A DNA stretch of 64,000 nucleotides from Ruminococcus flavefaciens (GTDB taxonomy: Bacteria > Bacillota > Clostridia > Oscillospirales > Ruminococcaceae), in assembly GCA_023662725.1 (NCBI GenBank), contig JAMPIL010000001.1, positions 761,518-825,517 on the forward strand, read 5' to 3'. The notes below the pieces were generated by a model, which worked only from the letters and a program-made list of their open reading frames with translations, was not told the origin of the DNA and ran no database searches. Positions within the stretch are counted from its first letter, which is position 1; every line of letters begins with the position of its first letter. The position numbers were made by a program, and so were the translations under genes. Below are positions 53,194 through 62,037 of this stretch, one piece after another.

Positions 53194-54600
53194 TTAAATT
53201 TTGGTGACAAATGGAGTGATAAGAATAACTATCATACAAACCGGACAAACATACTTTATCATAACACGATAAATAAGCTTTGAACGGAACTGCTTTCCGC
53301 CGTACATAACCTCTTCTTCAACGAACTTCGTTTTAACAACGTACCCAACAAGTATACAGGTGAGGAACGCCATAATAGGCATCATGAGATTATTTGCAAC
53401 AAAATCAAAGAAATCAAGGAACTGCATTCCGAAAAGAGTAAAGCTCGACCATTCGCTGTATCCGAGAACAGATACCATTCCAAGAGCTGCTGTGAAAATA
53501 ATTACCGCAATACAGCTTTTGGCACGGCTTATGCGGAATTTTTCCATAACTACAGCCGTTACCGTTTCCATAAGCGAAATTGATGATGTAAGAGCAGCAA
53601 GCGCTACGATAATGAAAAATATCGAACCGATTATCTGTCCGCCCGCCATTGAATCGAAAACTTTAGGAAGCGTAATAAACATCAGTCCCGGACCTGCATT
53701 CAGTGCGCTTTCGTCTCCACCGGAAAATACGAAAACTGCCGGAACGATTATCAATCCTGAAAGAAACGCAACGAGCGTATCGAAAATTTCTATCTGTCTT
53801 ACAGAACCTTCAATTGAGTCGTTTTTCCTCATATAAGAGCCGTATGTAACCATAATTCCCATTGCCAGCGACATTGAATAGAAAAGCTGTCCCATTGCTG
53901 CGGCTATGGTTTTAAGAAATTTAGAGACTGTGAATCCTTCAAAATCGGGAAGAACGTAATATTTCAGACCTTCGCCTGCTCCGTCAAGAGTAAGGGTATA
54001 GATGCCGATTCCGATGATGAGAAGCAGCAGAACCGGCATAAGGAATTTACTGATTTTTTCGATGCCCTTTTCAACTCCGAGGAAAATTACAACTGCTCCG
54101 ATAAGAACATAGATAATAAAAAACAGCGATGGTTCTCCAGTAAGGCTGATAAAATGCTCGAAGAACGAAAGCCCTCCTCCGTCTGCTCCTCCGCCATAGG
54201 TTTTGTTTGCGATTTCAGAACCTTTGCCCGTTACAAAAACTGTCATATATTTAAGTACCCAGCCGCCTATAACACAATAATACGGCAGAATGAGCGCAGG
54301 TATTGCCGCACCGAGCCAGCCTGCCGGAGCAAAACGCTTATCAACCGATTTAAATGCTCCTATAACGCTTTTTCCTGTTTTTCGACCTATAGCTGTTTCC
54401 GTAAGCATAAGCGCAAAGCCGAATGTGACCGCAAATATCAGGTATACCAGAAGAAATATTCCTCCGCCGTATTTTGCGGCAAGGTATGGAAACCTCCAGA
54501 TGTTACCAAGCCCGACTGCTGAGCCTGCTGCTGCGAGGATGAATCCTATTTTCGTACCGAATCCTCCACGCTGCTCTTCATTTTTGTTTACGTTTTTCAT
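53194..54600 (-). CDS. Sodium-dependent transporter, NSS/SNF family
   Basis: 468 residues from ATG 54600 (GGGAGG upstream), about 11-12 helices. GFILAAAGSAVGLGNIWRFPYLAAKYGGG is the diagnostic first helix. It imports amino acids or related compounds with Na+. Substrate unknown. Length is normal. Confidence 0.94.
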   Translation of the reverse strand: MKNVNKNEEQRGGFGTKIGFILAAAGSAVGLGNIWRFPYLAAKYGGGIFLLVYLIFAVTFGFALMLTETAIGRKTGKSVIGAFKSVDKRFAPAGWLGAAIPALILPYYCVIGGWVLKYMTVFVTGKGSEIANKTYGGGADGGGLSFFEHFISLTGEPSLFFIIYVLIGAVVIFLGVEKGIEKISKFLMPVLLLLIIGIGIYTLTLDGAGEGLKYYVLPDFEGFTVSKFLKTIAAAMGQLFYSMSLAMGIMVTYGSYMRKNDSIEGSVRQIEIFDTLVAFLSGLIIVPAVFVFSGGDESALNAGPGLMFITLPKVFDSMAGGQIIGSIFFIIVALAALTSSISLMETVTAVVMEKFRISRAKSCIAVIIFTAALGMVSVLGYSEWSSFTLFGMQFLDFFDFVANNLMMPIMAFLTCILVGYVVKTKFVEEEVMYGGKQFRSKLIYRVMIKYVCPVCMIVILITPFVTKI

Positions 54601-54737
54601 AAGACCTCCCATTGTTTTTCTCTGTTTTATCCCACAGAGCATATAATATGTTAATTATAACATTTTTACATAATATAATCAATAGAATTCTTGCTTTTTT
54701 CTGTTTCTGCCAAATTCCTCTATGTTTATTTATTAAA

Positions 54738-54771
54738 AATAACCGGAAACTCCCTGAAGTATCCGGTTATT
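54738..54771 (-). terminator. Terminator after the histidine kinase gene
   Basis: AATAACCGGA pairs with TCCGGTTATT; the minus strand continues TTTTAATAAA. Confidence 0.88.
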
Positions 54772-54774
54772 TTA

Positions 54775-55662
54775 TCAATTAAAGCTGATTTTTATCTTAA
54801 ATTTTTCATTTTTGCACTCGGCACAGATATTTCCTCCGAGAAGCTCGGTAAATTGTTTTGCTATCGCAAGTCCAAGACCTGTATTCCCCTTGGTTCTTGA
54901 TATATCGGTTGTGTAGAACTCATCAAAAACCCTTGAGGCGTCGAGATTGCTGTCTTTCGATGCATTTTCAAAATTGATCTCAACACCGCCGTTTACGGTA
55001 TTAACAACGCTTATATTAAGATTGCCCAAACCATGTTTCAGAGTATTGTTTATCAGATTGTCAAATATTCTTACAAGCATATTATGATTTGAAATCAATT
55101 TGATTTTGTTCACATTGTATTCAAACTCGATAACACGGTTCTGATTGCAGTAATCGTCATAATAATGCACAATAGACTCTTCAAGAACGGCAATAAGATT
55201 GATCTCGCTTAGTTCCGGAGCTTTTCCCTCGGATATGACTTTTGAAAATTCGAAAAAAGAATTAAGAAGCTCTTCAAGACGTATCAGACGCTTTTCAATT
55301 ATCTCAAGCTCTTTCTCTTTTTCTTCTTCGGAAACGGAACTGTTTTTAAGAAGTCCGAGATAGCCCATTGCAGAAGTCAGCGGAGTTCTCAAATCGTGCG
55401 AAATGTTTGTTGTCATCTGTTCAAGATCGTGTTTTCTCCGTTGATAGTCTGCTTCACAGCTTCGCATTTCTTTAAGCAGACAGTTTATCTCGTTGATAAG
55501 TTCGGAGGAGATCATGCCGTATTCGGAATGGAGAAGCTCGTTTGTACTCTCCGACCGGATTCGTTTTATCTGCTCTGCAAGACTCTTCGCTTCTCGCTCC
55601 TTTATAATAAGAAGGAACAGCATTATGACTACTGTTATACATAAAATTATTGCTATTATCAT
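54775..55662 (-). CDS. Sensor histidine kinase
   Basis: 295 residues. One N-terminal membrane helix (about 2-20), then a coiled-coil linker and the DHp domain NISHDLRTPLTSAMGYLGLL with His89. The ATPase domain has DNLINNTLKHG, VFDEFYTTD and NTGLGLAIAKQF. It has almost no outside sensor, as in intramembrane-sensing kinases that work with ABC transporters. No response regulator gene is adjacent, which is unusual. It is 50 bases downstream of the ABC permease gene. Confidence 0.92.
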   Translation of the reverse strand: MIIAIILCITVVIMLFLLIIKEREAKSLAEQIKRIRSESTNELLHSEYGMISSELINEINCLLKEMRSCEADYQRRKHDLEQMTTNISHDLRTPLTSAMGYLGLLKNSSVSEEEKEKELEIIEKRLIRLEELLNSFFEFSKVISEGKAPELSEINLIAVLEESIVHYYDDYCNQNRVIEFEYNVNKIKLISNHNMLVRIFDNLINNTLKHGLGNLNISVVNTVNGGVEINFENASKDSNLDASRVFDEFYTTDISRTKGNTGLGLAIAKQFTELLGGNICAECKNEKFKIKISFN

Positions 55663-55712
55663 AAACGTGTTCCTTTCTATAAAACAGCGAATCCGGTACT
55701 TAGAACTTGTTC

Positions 55713-56558
55713 TTACTTTATTTCCGACTTCTTGAAAACAGCATATCCCAGAACTGAGAAAACAATAATTTCCGCAAAACCTATAGCTGCACAGGTGAGA
55801 ATATATTTTGTATCGGGAAGAGTTGAAAGCATTTTCAAAGCTGATTGAAGCTCGTATTTCGACATAAATTCAGATAACGCTTCCGACTCTGTCAGCGAAC
55901 ACAGCGTAGCCATAATTATCTGGAAAAGCATAACGAACGATATGGCAACGGCGTTAAAAAGTGCGGACTTTTTAAATAAAAATCCAAAAAATATAAGCAG
56001 ACTTACTATTCCAAGAAGCATGGGAAGCTGATATAATGTTACTTCAAGAGTATTTTTTATCGGTTCTGTATACTCTTTTTCGTTAATAATAAAATTCAGC
56101 ATATAGGCAAAAAGATTAGAAAGAGTTATGAAAATTATCGCTGAAATATAAATCATCGAAATCTTTGAGATAAAATATTTTTTCTTGCTGTATGCCGAAG
56201 TTATAGTATTTTTTATGGTTTTGTTTGAGAAATCTGCCATGAGAATTACAAAAACGAGTATTATCATCATATAGTAAAGATTTATATTTGCTCCGAGAAT
56301 TTCTCTTACAAAGCCTTTTTTCTGCTGTGCGTCACGCTCGGTTCTAAAATTTTCAATAACTTCCACAACTCCCGCTTCCGAAGCTTCGGATATTGTTTCC
56401 ATATCCTCTTCGCTGATGCTTACCTGCGTATTTCCGATATATCCCGGCTCTTTTATGCAAACACTTATAGTTGTTGTCAGGATCATGGCTATGATCGCAA
56501 CATATAGTCCGATTCCCTTTGTTATGCGGTATAAGTCCGCTTTTATCATATTGATCAT
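55713..56558 (-). CDS. ABC transporter permease (ABC-2 type)
   Basis: 281 residues, six membrane helices; a long outside loop lies between helices 1 and 2. The build resembles the permeases of lantibiotic-immunity-type exporters. The start overlaps the ATPase stop codon (TAATG). SD GGGAGG. Confidence 0.82.
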   Translation of the reverse strand: MINMIKADLYRITKGIGLYVAIIAMILTTTISVCIKEPGYIGNTQVSISEEDMETISEASEAGVVEVIENFRTERDAQQKKGFVREILGANINLYYMMIILVFVILMADFSNKTIKNTITSAYSKKKYFISKISMIYISAIIFITLSNLFAYMLNFIINEKEYTEPIKNTLEVTLYQLPMLLGIVSLLIFFGFLFKKSALFNAVAISFVMLFQIIMATLCSLTESEALSEFMSKYELQSALKMLSTLPDTKYILTCAAIGFAEIIVFSVLGYAVFKKSEIK

Positions 56559-57472
56559 TACTGAATACCTCCCACAAGCGATTTGAAATAATCCTCAAGC
56601 GAAATACCTGTTTCATAAATTTCCGAAACTCCGATGCCCTCGGACACAAGAGTTCTGTTTATAACCTCTGAACTTACACTTTCGTCGTATATACGAATCT
56701 CTTTTTCGTCTATAACCTTATAATCGTCTATTCCGATTTTTTTCTCGATAACAGCCGCTGTCAGCTTTGAATCGGAAGTTTTTACTGCTTTACACCGCAT
56801 ACATTCGAGATCAAGTTCCTCTTTAGTTATCTCGTTCATGATCTTTCCCTGCTCAATGAACAGAAAACGGTTCGCAACAAGATAAAGTTCGGATAAAATA
56901 TGACTTGAAATAAGTATCGTTATACCTCGCTCACGGTTGAGTTTTCCAAATGTTTCACGAAGTTCGCTGATTCCTATAGGGTCAAGACCGTTTATCGGTT
57001 CATCAAGAATTATCAGATCAGGATTATCAAGAAGCGCAAAGGCTATTCCGAGACGCTGTTTCATTCCAAGCGAAAACTTGCGGAATTTCTTATTTTTAAC
57101 ATCTTTAAGATTAACGAGTGTAAGCGCTTCGTCTATCTGAGAATGATCGGTTATCCCTTTTTGAATGGCATAGTATTTAAGGTTGTTATAGGCTGAAAGA
57201 TTTCCGAAAAACGCCGGATTCTCTATAAGACATCCTATACGCTTTTTCTGTCTTTCAAGCTCTGCACCTTTTTTGGAGAAGATTTCAAATTCGCCGCCTG
57301 ACTTTTCAGTGAGTCCTGTGAGAATTTTCATTATGGTTGTTTTTCCTGCGCCGTTACGTCCGACAAGACCGTAAATGTCTCCCCTATATACCGTCATATC
57401 GGCATCATCAAGCGCTGTGAAGTTTTTGTACCGCTTCGATAGATTCTTTGTTTGAAGTATGATTTCACGCAT
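56558..57472 (-). CDS. ABC transporter ATP-binding protein
   Basis: 304 residues. Walker A VGRNGAGKTTIMK, signature FSLGMKQRLGIAFALL, Walker B LIILDEPINGLDPIG. The C-terminal 90 residues are an accessory domain usual in antimicrobial-peptide immunity transporters. With the permease and kinase genes it forms an export or resistance module. Confidence 0.94.
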   Translation of the reverse strand: MREIILQTKNLSKRYKNFTALDDADMTVYRGDIYGLVGRNGAGKTTIMKILTGLTEKSGGEFEIFSKKGAELERQKKRIGCLIENPAFFGNLSAYNNLKYYAIQKGITDHSQIDEALTLVNLKDVKNKKFRKFSLGMKQRLGIAFALLDNPDLIILDEPINGLDPIGISELRETFGKLNRERGITILISSHILSELYLVANRFLFIEQGKIMNEITKEELDLECMRCKAVKTSDSKLTAAVIEKKIGIDDYKVIDEKEIRIYDESVSSEVINRTLVSEGIGVSEIYETGISLEDYFKSLVGGIQ

Positions 57473-57638
57473 TATGTTTACCTCCGTTTTTGTTTATGTT
57501 CCCATTATAACATAAACCTCTGAAAAAACACTTAACGTAAATCTTAAATTTGTCTTAAATTTTATTAATGATGCATTGCAGTGTTTTATGCTATACATAG
57601 ATTTCTGAACGAGTGTGAATCTGAAAATCGAAAACAAT

Positions 57639-57695
57639 TGTATGTAAAAATGTACGTATTTTAACGCTGTTTTGTGCGTAAAGATTGTACGTAAA
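57639..57695. repeat. Four copies of TGTRYGTAWW beside the integrase (arm-type-like sites)
   Basis: TGTATGTAAA (57639-57648), TGTACGTATT (57651-57660), TGTGCGTAAA (57673-57682) and TGTACGTAAA (57686-57695) are direct repeats ending 1 base before the integrase stop codon. Tyrosine integrases bind such arm sites near att. The exact core site and the left boundary are not visible. Confidence 0.55.
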
Positions 57696-57696
57696 A

Positions 57697-58797
57697 TTAC
57701 TTCTTGATTTTTCCCATTTCTATCAGCAGTGTTTCTAAGTCCTGATGAATATAGATTTCTGCCGTTGTCGAGTAATCCGAATGTCCGATAATCTTCTGAA
57801 GGTTTTCCGGACGCATTCCGGCTGCTGCTGAAAGAGAAGCAAAAGTATGACGTGTACAGTGCGGAGTCAGATCGGTATTATTTATACGACAGTAAGTCAA
57901 ACCATCATAGAAAATATTGTCACGAAACTTGCCGACTGACATGGGAAAAAGTCTCCCCTTACCTGCATCGCTTATCCACTGCCGTAAAAAATCCGTCAGT
58001 TCCGGAATATTAGGCGGTATCGGGACTATACGGTTCTTGCCGGCTTCCGTTTTTTCTCCGCCGACAATATATCCTTTATCAAGATCGATATTCTCGACAG
58101 TCAGAGCTGTAATCTCACCGATACGAAATCCTGTATATATCATCATCAGAATAGCCTGCACTCTTTTATCAGCAGAATTGTCCCAAAGAGCTTCGATTTC
58201 CGCTTTACTGAAAATCCGCTTCTCTTTCTTCTCAAACTTTGGAACTTTGATAAACTCGGCATAATTCTTGTTGATTATATCGTTTTCCATAGCGCATCGG
58301 CTGATCATTACCGCCATCGCTTTTATGGTATCACAAGCTGATTTTGATGTTGCTTTGTTGACGATTTCCTGAAAATGAACCGTGCGGATATCTCTCATTT
58401 TGATATTCTGAATATCAGCAAATCGCTTCCACATCGCTGAATACAAAGATACTGCCGAATCCGAAACTCCTTTATAATGTGTATCTGACCACAAGCTATA
58501 TACATCGGCAAGAGTTGCATTATACAGCTCCGGACGTCCTTTTTTGAGGAAATCATCAATAGCCGCCTGCGCTTCGTTTCTGGTCGCATACGAACCAAGA
58601 TATTCTCTTCCGTTTCCGTATCTTGTTGATGGTGCATGAGCTATCCATGGCTTCTTATATCGGCTGTCTTTTGAAATAGTTCCAGTTCCGTGACCTCTTT
58701 TGCGGTGCTTTGCTTTCTCGGCTGACTGCTTCTTGCCGCAGTAATTGCAGTATAAGCTTTCATCCGGAATTTCTTTTTTGCATTTTATGCATTTCAT
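57697..58797 (-). CDS. Tyrosine integrase with N-terminal zinc ribbon
   Basis: 366 residues. A zinc ribbon starts the protein (CIKCKKEIPDESLYCNYCGK), then an AP2-like arm-binding region (KKPWIAHAPSTRYGNGREYL), a core-binding SAM-like domain and the catalytic domain: Arg225 (TGFRIGEI), His313/Arg316 (HCTRHTFAS), His339 (GHSD) and Tyr349 (AEIYIHQ). All catalytic residues are present. It should integrate and excise the element to its right. The ribbon is an uncommon addition. Confidence 0.95.
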   Translation of the reverse strand: MKCIKCKKEIPDESLYCNYCGKKQSAEKAKHRKRGHGTGTISKDSRYKKPWIAHAPSTRYGNGREYLGSYATRNEAQAAIDDFLKKGRPELYNATLADVYSLWSDTHYKGVSDSAVSLYSAMWKRFADIQNIKMRDIRTVHFQEIVNKATSKSACDTIKAMAVMISRCAMENDIINKNYAEFIKVPKFEKKEKRIFSKAEIEALWDNSADKRVQAILMMIYTGFRIGEITALTVENIDLDKGYIVGGEKTEAGKNRIVPIPPNIPELTDFLRQWISDAGKGRLFPMSVGKFRDNIFYDGLTYCRINNTDLTPHCTRHTFASLSAAAGMRPENLQKIIGHSDYSTTAEIYIHQDLETLLIEMGKIKK

Positions 58798-58811
58798 ATT
58801 ATAGTTCCTCC

Positions 58812-58840
58812 TTGACTTTATGAAAAGGACGTGCTATAAT
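58812..58840 (+). promoter_or_regulatory. Promoter of the predicted small RNA
   Basis: TTGACT (58812-58817) and TATAAT (58835-58840), 17-base spacer. It points away from the integrase and overlaps a 13-bp inverted repeat. Confidence 0.7.
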
Positions 58841-58872
58841 ATCATTGTTGTGATGTGTGTTATAGCACGTCC
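58827..58872. repeat. 13-bp perfect inverted repeat at the integrase leader
   Basis: GGACGTGCTATAA (58827-58839) and TTATAGCACGTCC (58860-58872). It includes the plus-strand -10 box and, in the minus direction, lies just before the integrase SD (AAGGAGG). It could be an operator or a leader hairpin. Confidence 0.75.
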
Positions 58873-58917
58873 TGTCCCCTGCGGTATTGCGAGTACCGTG
58901 GGGGATTTTTTATTTTA
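58847..58917 (+). ncRNA. Predicted small RNA of about 70 bases next to the integrase
   Basis: A promoter at 58812-58840 predicts a start near 58847. The transcript would carry one arm of the inverted repeat and end in the stem CCCCTGCGGTA/TACCGTGGGGG (with two GU pairs), followed by TTTTTTATTTT. No open frame with an RBS lies inside. The 3' arm TTATAGCACGTCC is complementary to the integrase leader, so antisense control of int is possible. Confidence 0.55.
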
Positions 58918-58980
58918 ACTTAATACTAATTGAAGTTTTATGGTCTATGCTTCTTCTCTAAGCTGTCTCATTGAAATTTT

Positions 58981-59727
58981 TTAATTTGAAATGAAATCAT
59001 ATCCCCATTCAATTTTTTCCGGTTCATAACGAGCATCTGAAGTTCTGCATGGACTAATTGAAATTGAATCAACATTATCATCTGAATCAACATTAAAAAC
59101 TACACTTACCCAAATATCATACGGATAGTCGTTGTCGTACTCTGACTGAGATTCATCATTTAACTTATAATTTATGAAATATTTATAATAAGGTTCTTCT
59201 TCTGTTCCGATATTTTGATAACAAGATTCAAACAAATTATAATGCTCTGACATTATCTCATACGGAAAATATTCAGAAGCAACAGAAAGTGCTTCTTGAA
59301 ATTTAACCTCTTTCTCCTCAACAAAATTATTAAACCTAATATAAACACCATTTACTGTATCAGAATCTGTTTTTTGATATGCACCTCTACCTTTAAAACA
59401 ATCTAACACGAGTATTGCATCATCATATTTATAGTGATATCCGATGGCTTTCTTTATCATAACTGTATCTTCTGCGGAAAACTCATCCCAAACCTCATGA
59501 GCCTTTTCTGTACTACCATAGAACGTTGGATGATTCCCTATAGTTAAAAGCTCCATGTCAGTACACTTTTGTGCTTCCATTGTGGTTTGTTCGGATTCTG
59601 TTGTTATTTCAATCTGGGAAGTTGTTGTTTCTGTAGATACCTGTGGATTGCTGCTATTGTCACTTCCGCATGATGAGAAAGTAAGAACACAAGTTAATAT
59701 TGTTAATATACACGTTAATTTTTTCAT
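58981..59727 (-). CDS. Hypothetical lipoprotein
   Basis: 248 residues. Signal peptide with lipobox TFSSCGSD (Cys20), then a Thr/Ser/Glu-rich stretch (about 25-53), then a globular domain with no recognised family (WGYDFISN at the end). It lies between the integrase and the repressor, on the minus strand, in the place where such elements carry passenger or lysogenic-conversion genes. Confidence 0.75.
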   Translation of the reverse strand: MKKLTCILTILTCVLTFSSCGSDNSSNPQVSTETTTSQIEITTESEQTTMEAQKCTDMELLTIGNHPTFYGSTEKAHEVWDEFSAEDTVMIKKAIGYHYKYDDAILVLDCFKGRGAYQKTDSDTVNGVYIRFNNFVEEKEVKFQEALSVASEYFPYEIMSEHYNLFESCYQNIGTEEEPYYKYFINYKLNDESQSEYDNDYPYDIWVSVVFNVDSDDNVDSISISPCRTSDARYEPEKIEWGYDFISN

Positions 59728-59745
59728 GATAAATTACCTCAGTAT

Positions 59746-59892
59746 TTAAACTCTGCCTATTACTTTTCTGTCTATCAGTACATTTCGAATATATAAGACT
59801 ATTCCGACTATTGCAGGAATAATAAAAATTGAAAACACAAACAATAAACATAGAACTATTACAGGACACTTTTTACGATTATTAGAATTCAT
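59746..59892 (-). CDS. Small membrane protein (48 aa)
   Basis: From ATG 59892 with GGAGG at good spacing: MNSNNRKKCPVIVLCLLFVF, then a continuous hydrophobic region to about residue 34 and a basic tail RNVLIDRKVIGRV. 18 bases before the lipoprotein gene; likely one operon. No family recognised. Confidence 0.65.
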   Translation of the reverse strand: MNSNNRKKCPVIVLCLLFVFSIFIIPAIVGIVLYIRNVLIDRKVIGRV

Positions 59893-60077
59893 AAATTTTC
59901 CTCCAAAAATAAAAATATAAAATTATAATATTATTTTATCATATAGGGAATGTATTTTCAATTCGTAGAAAATACATAATTTTACAAATTTATTGTGCGT
60001 TTTGCATAATTATTATGTATTATCAGCCTCATCAAGAATATTGATGAGGCTTTCGTTTAAAAATACAACTGGAAAAG

Positions 60078-60644
60078 TTAACGTTTATTCTGATTCAAAA
60101 ATTCCTCAAATTGATGAAAAACTATGCGTTCAAGCGAGTGCAAAAGAAATTTATTACGCTTATACAATAACTTCATGCGTTCTGCTCTGTACTCAGCCGC
60201 TTTCATAGATATATTGCACACCACTGCTATTTCTTCGGCTGTATGCAAGTTCAGTCCCCAGAGTACACAAGCCGGAGCGAGCATATCTATTGCAAATTTA
60301 TCCGCTGCCTGCTCCTCTTCCGGATGACATTCTGACTCACTACGGCTCAATGATTCGTTACCAAGATGTCCGAGCAGGTAATGACCTAATTCATGCATGA
60401 TAGTATAACGCTGCCTTTGCCTTGATTCTTGTGCGTCAAAGAATATAAATATTTCATCGTCAACAGATTCAATTTCACCTGACGCACCGCTTAAAGCTGA
60501 TTTATCAGTTTGCTTACAGCGTATTCCGTAATGTGCCGCAATTTGTACAGGCTTTATCGGCAATTCAGTGATTTTGCAATCAATTAAACATTGCCAGCTT
60601 GCATTTCTTGCGTTTTTGTATATTCCATAATCCAAATTTATCAC
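60078..60644 (-). CDS. ImmA/IrrE family metallopeptidase
   Basis: 188 residues. Zinc motif HELGHYLLGH (84-93) and the second ligand region EEEQAADKFAIDMLAP. In ICEBs1, ImmA cleaves the XRE repressor ImmR to start excision. The gene follows an XRE repressor by 47 bases, the same pairing. Confidence 0.92.
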   Translation of the reverse strand: MINLDYGIYKNARNASWQCLIDCKITELPIKPVQIAAHYGIRCKQTDKSALSGASGEIESVDDEIFIFFDAQESRQRQRYTIMHELGHYLLGHLGNESLSRSESECHPEEEQAADKFAIDMLAPACVLWGLNLHTAEEIAVVCNISMKAAEYRAERMKLLYKRNKFLLHSLERIVFHQFEEFLNQNKR

Positions 60645-60691
60645 CTCAGTGGTATTGTACCATTAAGGTGATTTTTTATTTTTGGGTATTC

Positions 60692-61201
60692 TTACATATC
60701 CGGATCAGCATCTGGTCTTGACCTTATTTCATCAAGCTCTTCCTGAGTTATTATTTTTTCTCCGGGCGGTTCGCCGTTGCGTGCGGCAGTTTTTGAAATG
60801 TATATTTCAGATTTGCTTTGTGCATTCGACTGCACAGCTTTATCTTGTCTTTTTTTAGCGGCTTCACCCAGTTTAACCAGAATACCGAATAAACATTCAC
60901 GCATTTCAGGGGGAAGTGTCATGAACTTTTCCACAATCAGCTCCTCGTCTTCTTCGGTATGATTTGTGCCTATCAAAGAATCCGAATCAGATTCTCGCCC
61001 TAATATATAATCGGTAGTTACCCCATAAAAATCAGCAAGTTTTACTAATGTTTCATAGTTAGCTTCACGCCTACCAGCTTCGTAATTTTGATATGCAGCA
61101 ACTGTTAATTCAAGATACCTTGCTACTTCTGCTTGGCTTTTATTTTGTTGTTTGCGTAACTGATTTAGATTTGAACCTACAATTAATTTATAATTAATCA
61201 A
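60692..61201 (-). CDS. XRE family repressor (ImmR-like)
   Basis: 169 residues from TTG 61201 (GGAGG 9 bases upstream). N-terminal helix-turn-helix: LNQLRKQQNKSQAEVARYLE, then LTVAAYQNYEAGRREANYET. The C-terminal part is Glu/Lys-rich and probably the ImmA target. It is divergent from the early rightward operon; the gap holds four matching operators. Confidence 0.92.
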   Translation of the reverse strand: MINYKLIVGSNLNQLRKQQNKSQAEVARYLELTVAAYQNYEAGRREANYETLVKLADFYGVTTDYILGRESDSDSLIGTNHTEEDEELIVEKFMTLPPEMRECLFGILVKLGEAAKKRQDKAVQSNAQSKSEIYISKTAARNGEPPGEKIITQEELDEIRSRPDADPDM

Positions 61202-61223
61202 TATCCACACCTCCTTTTTAAAA

Positions 61224-61252
61224 ATTATACCACGATTTGTTGTTAATGTCAA
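61224..61252 (-). promoter_or_regulatory. Repressor promoter
   Basis: TTGACA (61247-61252) and TATAAT (61224-61229) on the minus strand, 17-base spacer. Operator site 1 fills the spacer. Confidence 0.88.
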
Positions 61253-61375
61253 TATGTTGTTACGTGAATTTTTATTCTATTACGAAATGTTGTTAAAAGC
61301 TGACAAAATGTAGCGATAAAAATTAGCTAAAGCTACAAAATGACACGAGTGGTATTGACTTACGCAACAAAACGT
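61232..61375. promoter_or_regulatory. Four operator-like sites of the repressor switch
   Basis: Sites share ACGNNNTGTTGTTA: 61232-61246 (ACGATTTGTTGTTAA), 61249-61262 (TCAATATGTTGTTA), 61282-61296 (ACGAAATGTTGTTAA) and, reversed, 61361-61375 (ACGTTTTGTTGCGTA). The first lies inside the repressor promoter and the fourth inside the rightward promoter. Confidence 0.7.
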
Positions 61376-61383
61376 TGTATAAT
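61355..61383 (+). promoter_or_regulatory. Early rightward promoter of the element
   Basis: TTGACT (61355-61360) and TATAAT (61378-61383), 17-base spacer. Operator 4 occupies the spacer, so the repressor should block it. Confidence 0.88.
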
Positions 61384-61447
61384 ATAGTTACAGAAATGAC
61401 ATAGAGTATTTCTGAATAAGACGGCAAGTGTCAGAAAGGAGCAGGAT

Positions 61448-61567
61448 ATGGAAGAAATGACGAACGAACAGTTCAAAACAATCCTTGAAATGATAATTCA
61501 GATTATCAAAGACAACGACAAGGAAATGGCAATTCAAAAAATAGAAGCCTTAATTCATAAGAACTAA
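61448..61567 (+). CDS. Small hypothetical protein (39 aa), first early gene
   Basis: From ATG 61448 with AAGGAG upstream: MEEMTNEQFKTILEMIIQII, then KDNDKEMAIQKIEALIHKN. Predicted helical and amphipathic. No family recognised. An ACAGCGG/CCGCTGT hairpin (61593-61620) follows it. Confidence 0.6.
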   Translation: MEEMTNEQFKTILEMIIQIIKDNDKEMAIQKIEALIHKN

Positions 61568-61672
61568 GACTTCTACCAAACCAAAATCAAAGGAACAGCG
61601 GTACTTGCCGCCGCTGTTTCATTGATATAAACAGTATATCATAAAGGCAAGAGAAAGTCAAGGAGGAAAATT

Positions 61673-61819
61673 ATGAAAAACACAAACGAACGCCAAAACG
61701 TTACAGAGAAGTATAGAAGTCTAAGTGCAAGCGACCGTATTGTTTTTAAGTCTATTCTGGATTTGGCGGTTATACTTCTGAAAGGTTCTCAGGAACAGCA
61801 GGAGAAGAAAGGAGCATAA
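61673..61819 (+). CDS. Small hypothetical protein (48 aa)
   Basis: From ATG 61673 with AAGGAGG upstream: MKNTNERQNVTEKYRSLSAS, then DRIVFKSILDLAVILLKGSQ. Mostly helical. It is 2 bases before the next gene. No family recognised. Confidence 0.6.
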   Translation: MKNTNERQNVTEKYRSLSASDRIVFKSILDLAVILLKGSQEQQEKKGA

Positions 61820-61821
61820 TC

Positions 61822-62037
61822 ATGTCAAAACTCATAACTGTAATTAATACTGTAGAAGCCTGTAAAATCCTCACGGCTCATGGAATGAGCATATCCCCTG
61901 CTCACCTGAGAGCAGGGCTTGACTGCGGAGCTTATCCGTTTGGCAGTTCTATCAAAATGGATAAACAGTACGTCTATGAGATCTACAAACCGCTTCTTAT
62001 GAAGTGGATTGAAGAACGTTCGGAGGAAACAGCATGA
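61822..62037 (+). CDS. Small phage/ICE-type protein, possible DNA-binding
   Basis: 71 residues. VEACKILTAHGMSISPAHLR, then AGLDCGAYPFGSSIKMDKQY resembles the short winged-helix folds of phage excisionase-like proteins, but this is weak. It lies in the early operon with SD GAAAGGAG and overlaps the next gene by 4 bases. Confidence 0.6.
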   Translation: MSKLITVINTVEACKILTAHGMSISPAHLRAGLDCGAYPFGSSIKMDKQYVYEIYKPLLMKWIEERSEETA

